Source: Dissophora ornata
Taxonomy: Eukaryota > Mortierellomycota > Mortierellomycetes > Mortierellales > Mortierellaceae
Reading direction: 5' to 3'
DNA length: 32,571 nt
Assembly (NCBI GenBank): GCA_025201705.1
Contig: MU616912.1
Location: forward strand, 1-32,571
The position numbers and the translations under genes are program-made. Numbering within the stretch: position 1 is the stretch's first letter; each line of letters opens with the position of its first letter. The notes beneath the pieces were generated by a model, which saw only the letters and a program-made list of their open reading frames with translations, was not told the DNA's origin and did no database searches. Shown piece after piece: positions 30,275 through 32,571 of the stretch.

Positions 30275-30702
30275 TATAAAAGTCACCATCAATCTCTCGT
30301 CTTCAAACTTTTCCATCTCCTCTACTCATTACCCTTTTACCTTTTCACGATTTGCGCCATCCCCCGTAACGCCCTAGTACTTTATCTCATTAGTCATTCA
30401 CGCATTCTGCATTTGTCAGTTTATATAATTGCCTGATAATTCATTTCTAGCAATCCCGACAGCGTTTTTTTTTCTTTCCTCCGGCGCCTTGCTTCGCCAA
30501 GCTTCGTCATCAATTGCTCTGGCCCTTTCGACGTGTGGATCTTTTCATCCTGAATTTCTGCATTTCCACTGCCAAGTATATGACCGATGGAATGTCATTA
30601 TCAACTCTGAACTTGATTGACATTGGTACCTACATCCTTGTCTCCGAACATCGTCCCTACCATAACTCGATCTAAACAACCAACAAACCTGTCCGCAAAC
30701 AT
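30275..30702 (+). promoter_or_regulatory. TATA box and long leader of the HMG-like gene
   Basis: TATAAAAG at 30275-30282 is followed by a C/T-rich start-site-like region (30290-30350) and a leader of about 400 nt up to the ATG at 30703. The leader contains a 31-codon upstream ORF (30580-30675) whose stop lies 27 bases before the main ATG. Translation control through this uORF is plausible but not shown. Confidence 0.5.
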
Positions 30703-31755
30703 ATGAGCCCAAGAAAACCCTCGCAACAGCAACCTCTGCCTGGAAACAGAGGACAACAGAACAACAGACATCCCTTACTCCTCCCAACAACCTCTTCAGC
30801 ACAGCCTAGCGATGGCGGCGCCCCGTCGCCTCCTCTCTCATGGTATGCCAGTATATCGGCAATGTCACTCAGTCCGTCCACATTATCGGGGTCAACATGT
30901 CTCCCCAGTCCCCCTCCAAGCATGCAACCTGCCCCTGCCTCGAGTGGCCTTTCTCCGACGATAATATTCTCCCGTACAGTCCTGCATGAATCTACACCGC
31001 AAGTCATTGACAATAGCGCTATATCCACAAGATCATCTCCGCCTACCGCTCATCCTCCTGCCCGGCGTGCTCAGTCCATTCCCATTTCATTCCTCGTTAA
31101 CCCTACACCACAATCGCCTAGGCCCTTCTCATTCCCCGATCTATGGTCTCCTCCCCCTTCACCGCCACCAGTATCGGGAATATCACCGTCCTTATCTTTG
31201 GCATCAACTTCAATACAAGGAGAACATCCAAATCGGCAATATCCGTCAGATCACTCTCTTGCCACAACTTGTTTCGCGACGACAACAGAAACAGCAACGA
31301 CGTCCTTGAATGACCCATCGCCAAGCAACGATATCAGCGGATCACCACTGTCGTCGACCGTTAACACACTCGACATTCGTCGAGTTAATACAAACGAAAG
31401 AGCCTTTACAGCATCCTTCAATCAATCGTCACAAATCCACCAACTGTTGTCTTCCTCTTCAGCATCAACAGCCACGCATGGCGCGTCAGTTATATTTGAT
31501 CAGAGACCTGCACCGTCGACAACTCGTTCATATATCATCGACGCCCAGGATACACCAAACACTGGGGCTCCGCCTGTGCGACAGGTTTCGCTGCGGAGGA
31601 CCATGAACCCGGACGTGAAGACGACCAAAACCGGCAAAATTCAACACAGATCTAAAAGAATTGGGACCAACAGAAAGAGCACTGCATACAACCGATTTCT
31701 GTTGCAACGGAGTAGGTTCTACGCAAAGCATTTTCCTGACCAAACACCGCAGCAG
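30703..31755 (+). CDS. Ser/Pro-rich protein with HMG-box-like end (5' part of a gene)
   Basis: A single long exon from ATG 30703, open for 351 codons to a good donor (CAG|GTAAAG) at 31756. Most of it is a disordered Ser/Pro/Thr/Gln tract with PPSPPP clusters, as in fungal transcription factors. The last roughly 35 residues (SKRIGTNRKSTAYNRFLLQR, then RFYAKHFPDQTPQQ) look like the basic arm and first helices of an HMG-box or YABBY-like DNA-binding fold. The second half was not found. If the donor is used, an acceptor exists at 31838-31839, but the downstream reading (VFEDVLVASNVAL, then poly-Pro/Phe) does not resemble the fold. If it is not used, the frame stops at 31822-31824. The DNA-binding identity is therefore tentative and the 3' structure unresolved; the remaining exon may lie beyond the window. 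Confidence 0.5.
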
Positions 31756-31839
31756 GTAAAGAAAGAAGAGCAAAAAAGAGAAAATCCTCTTTGTGCGCAG
31801 CTTTTTTTGTATTTATTTATTTAGCTCCGCCTTTCTTAG

Positions 31840-32571
31840 ATTGTTTTTGAGGATGTTCTTGTTGCTTCAAACGTTGCCCTTCCAGACGTCTCAGTGTTTT
31901 TTTGTCAGAAAACAACAAACCCCCCTCCCCCCCCTTCCCCTTCCTCCCGATTATTTTAACGATTCGTCGATCCTTTTTTTTCTTCTTTTTTCATGTTTTC
32001 AACACCACTAGTATATGCTTGATTTTATTTTCAGGGGTACTTTTTGTAACATCCCCCTATTTTTTCTATTTGTCGTCTATGTGGTCCCCCGTGGATGCTC
32101 GGTCCTCTGTGTACACGCAATTCATCTTTTTGCTATATTTTTTTTTTGTTTTTATTTTTGTTAACCGATCTGTCCAAAATACCGATTCCGATGTCATTGA
32201 AAAAAAAAGGGCGCATGGATCTTCAAGCGATCATCTCACACTTGGATCGTATTTTGAAAAGGAATTCAAACATCTGTTCAATGAGAAAAAAAAAAAAGGG
32301 CACAAGGCATTTCTTTCTGTGGTCGTTTTTTATTTTCTGCCGCTCTATATAAAAGATGCTCGTTCCACAGCTTTCATCTTTTTCTTCTCCATCCACTTGG
32401 ACGCTTTGTTCTTCGCATCCCGCCCTTTACAATAGGCTAAACTTTGCGTTCTTATTTTTTCCTAGCCTCATTTTGTTGTTGTTCATGAAAAAAAAAAAAG
32501 ATCACTCACTTGTGTTCCTCTGAATACAACGCATTTCCATCGACATGAATATGCCTGTCTTCTTAATGCCA
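31840..32571. other. Low-complexity tail of the window
   Basis: T-rich and C-rich homopolymers, many A runs, no recognised gene. It is either 3' UTR/intron of the HMG-like gene or intergenic. Open frames (31902-32435 and others) are Phe/Leu-rich artefacts of T-rich sequence. Confidence 0.4.

Noticed and set aside
31902..32435. 177-codon Phe-rich plus frame
   Set aside because: Composition follows T-rich low-complexity DNA; no supported start or family.
1..32571. CRISPR arrays, bacterial operons, Shine-Dalgarno sites
   Set aside because: Gene structure is spliced and eukaryotic; no regularly spaced direct repeats were seen.

Overview
The window is eukaryotic. Its genes are split by many short GT-AG introns of roughly 80-150 nt, there are TATA boxes and AATAAA signals, and the housekeeping genes are of fungal type. 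The mix of ancestral proteins (a FRAY/OSR1-type kinase, dynein and dynactin subunits, an ASH2 homologue), together with an apparent MULE transposon relic, suggests a filamentous early-diverging fungus, possibly Mortierella-like. That placement is inference; no marker gene is present.

Layout. 1-1250: the 3' tail of an unidentified gene and a decayed MULE-type transposase relic. 1783-3816 (+): importin alpha. 4297-4893 (+): roadblock dynein light chain. 5785-9310 (+): a STE20/FRAY-type kinase whose tail carries five RFxV motifs. 9539-11486 (+): an ISC1-type inositol-phosphosphingolipid phospholipase C. 11.8-15.6 kb: an accessory block mostly on the minus strand. It holds an intact hydrophilic LEA-like gene, a frameshifted relative of it, a decayed secreted/membrane gene, a 59-residue secreted cysteine-rich protein with an IGFBP-like Cys signature, and duplicated flanks. 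16058-19051 (-): an ASH2/Bre2 COMPASS subunit, divergent from 19465-21156 (+), a VCX1-type Ca2+/H+ exchanger. 21298-22098 (-): a DUF4442 hotdog protein. 22873-23031: a 159-bp element with perfect 26-bp terminal inverted repeats. 23352-24147 (-): a frame-disrupted secreted gene resembling beta/gamma-crystallin. 24530-26091 (+): eIF3j. 26345-27441 (+): dynactin subunit 3. About 3 kb without a recognisable gene follows, then 30703-31755 (+), the first exon of a Ser/Pro-rich protein ending in half of an HMG-box-like segment.

The conserved genes are independent housekeeping functions (nuclear import, dynein/dynactin transport, sphingolipid turnover, H3K4 methylation, vacuolar calcium, translation initiation) and do not form one pathway. 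Two of them concern the dynein motor (roadblock chain and dynactin p24). The most interesting single item is the FRAY-type kinase: it lacks the C-terminal CCT docking domain of animal OSR1/SPAK but carries five copies of the peptide motif that CCT domains bind. Exon boundaries were assigned by eye from splice consensus, reading phase and family conservation. No alignment or database search was run.
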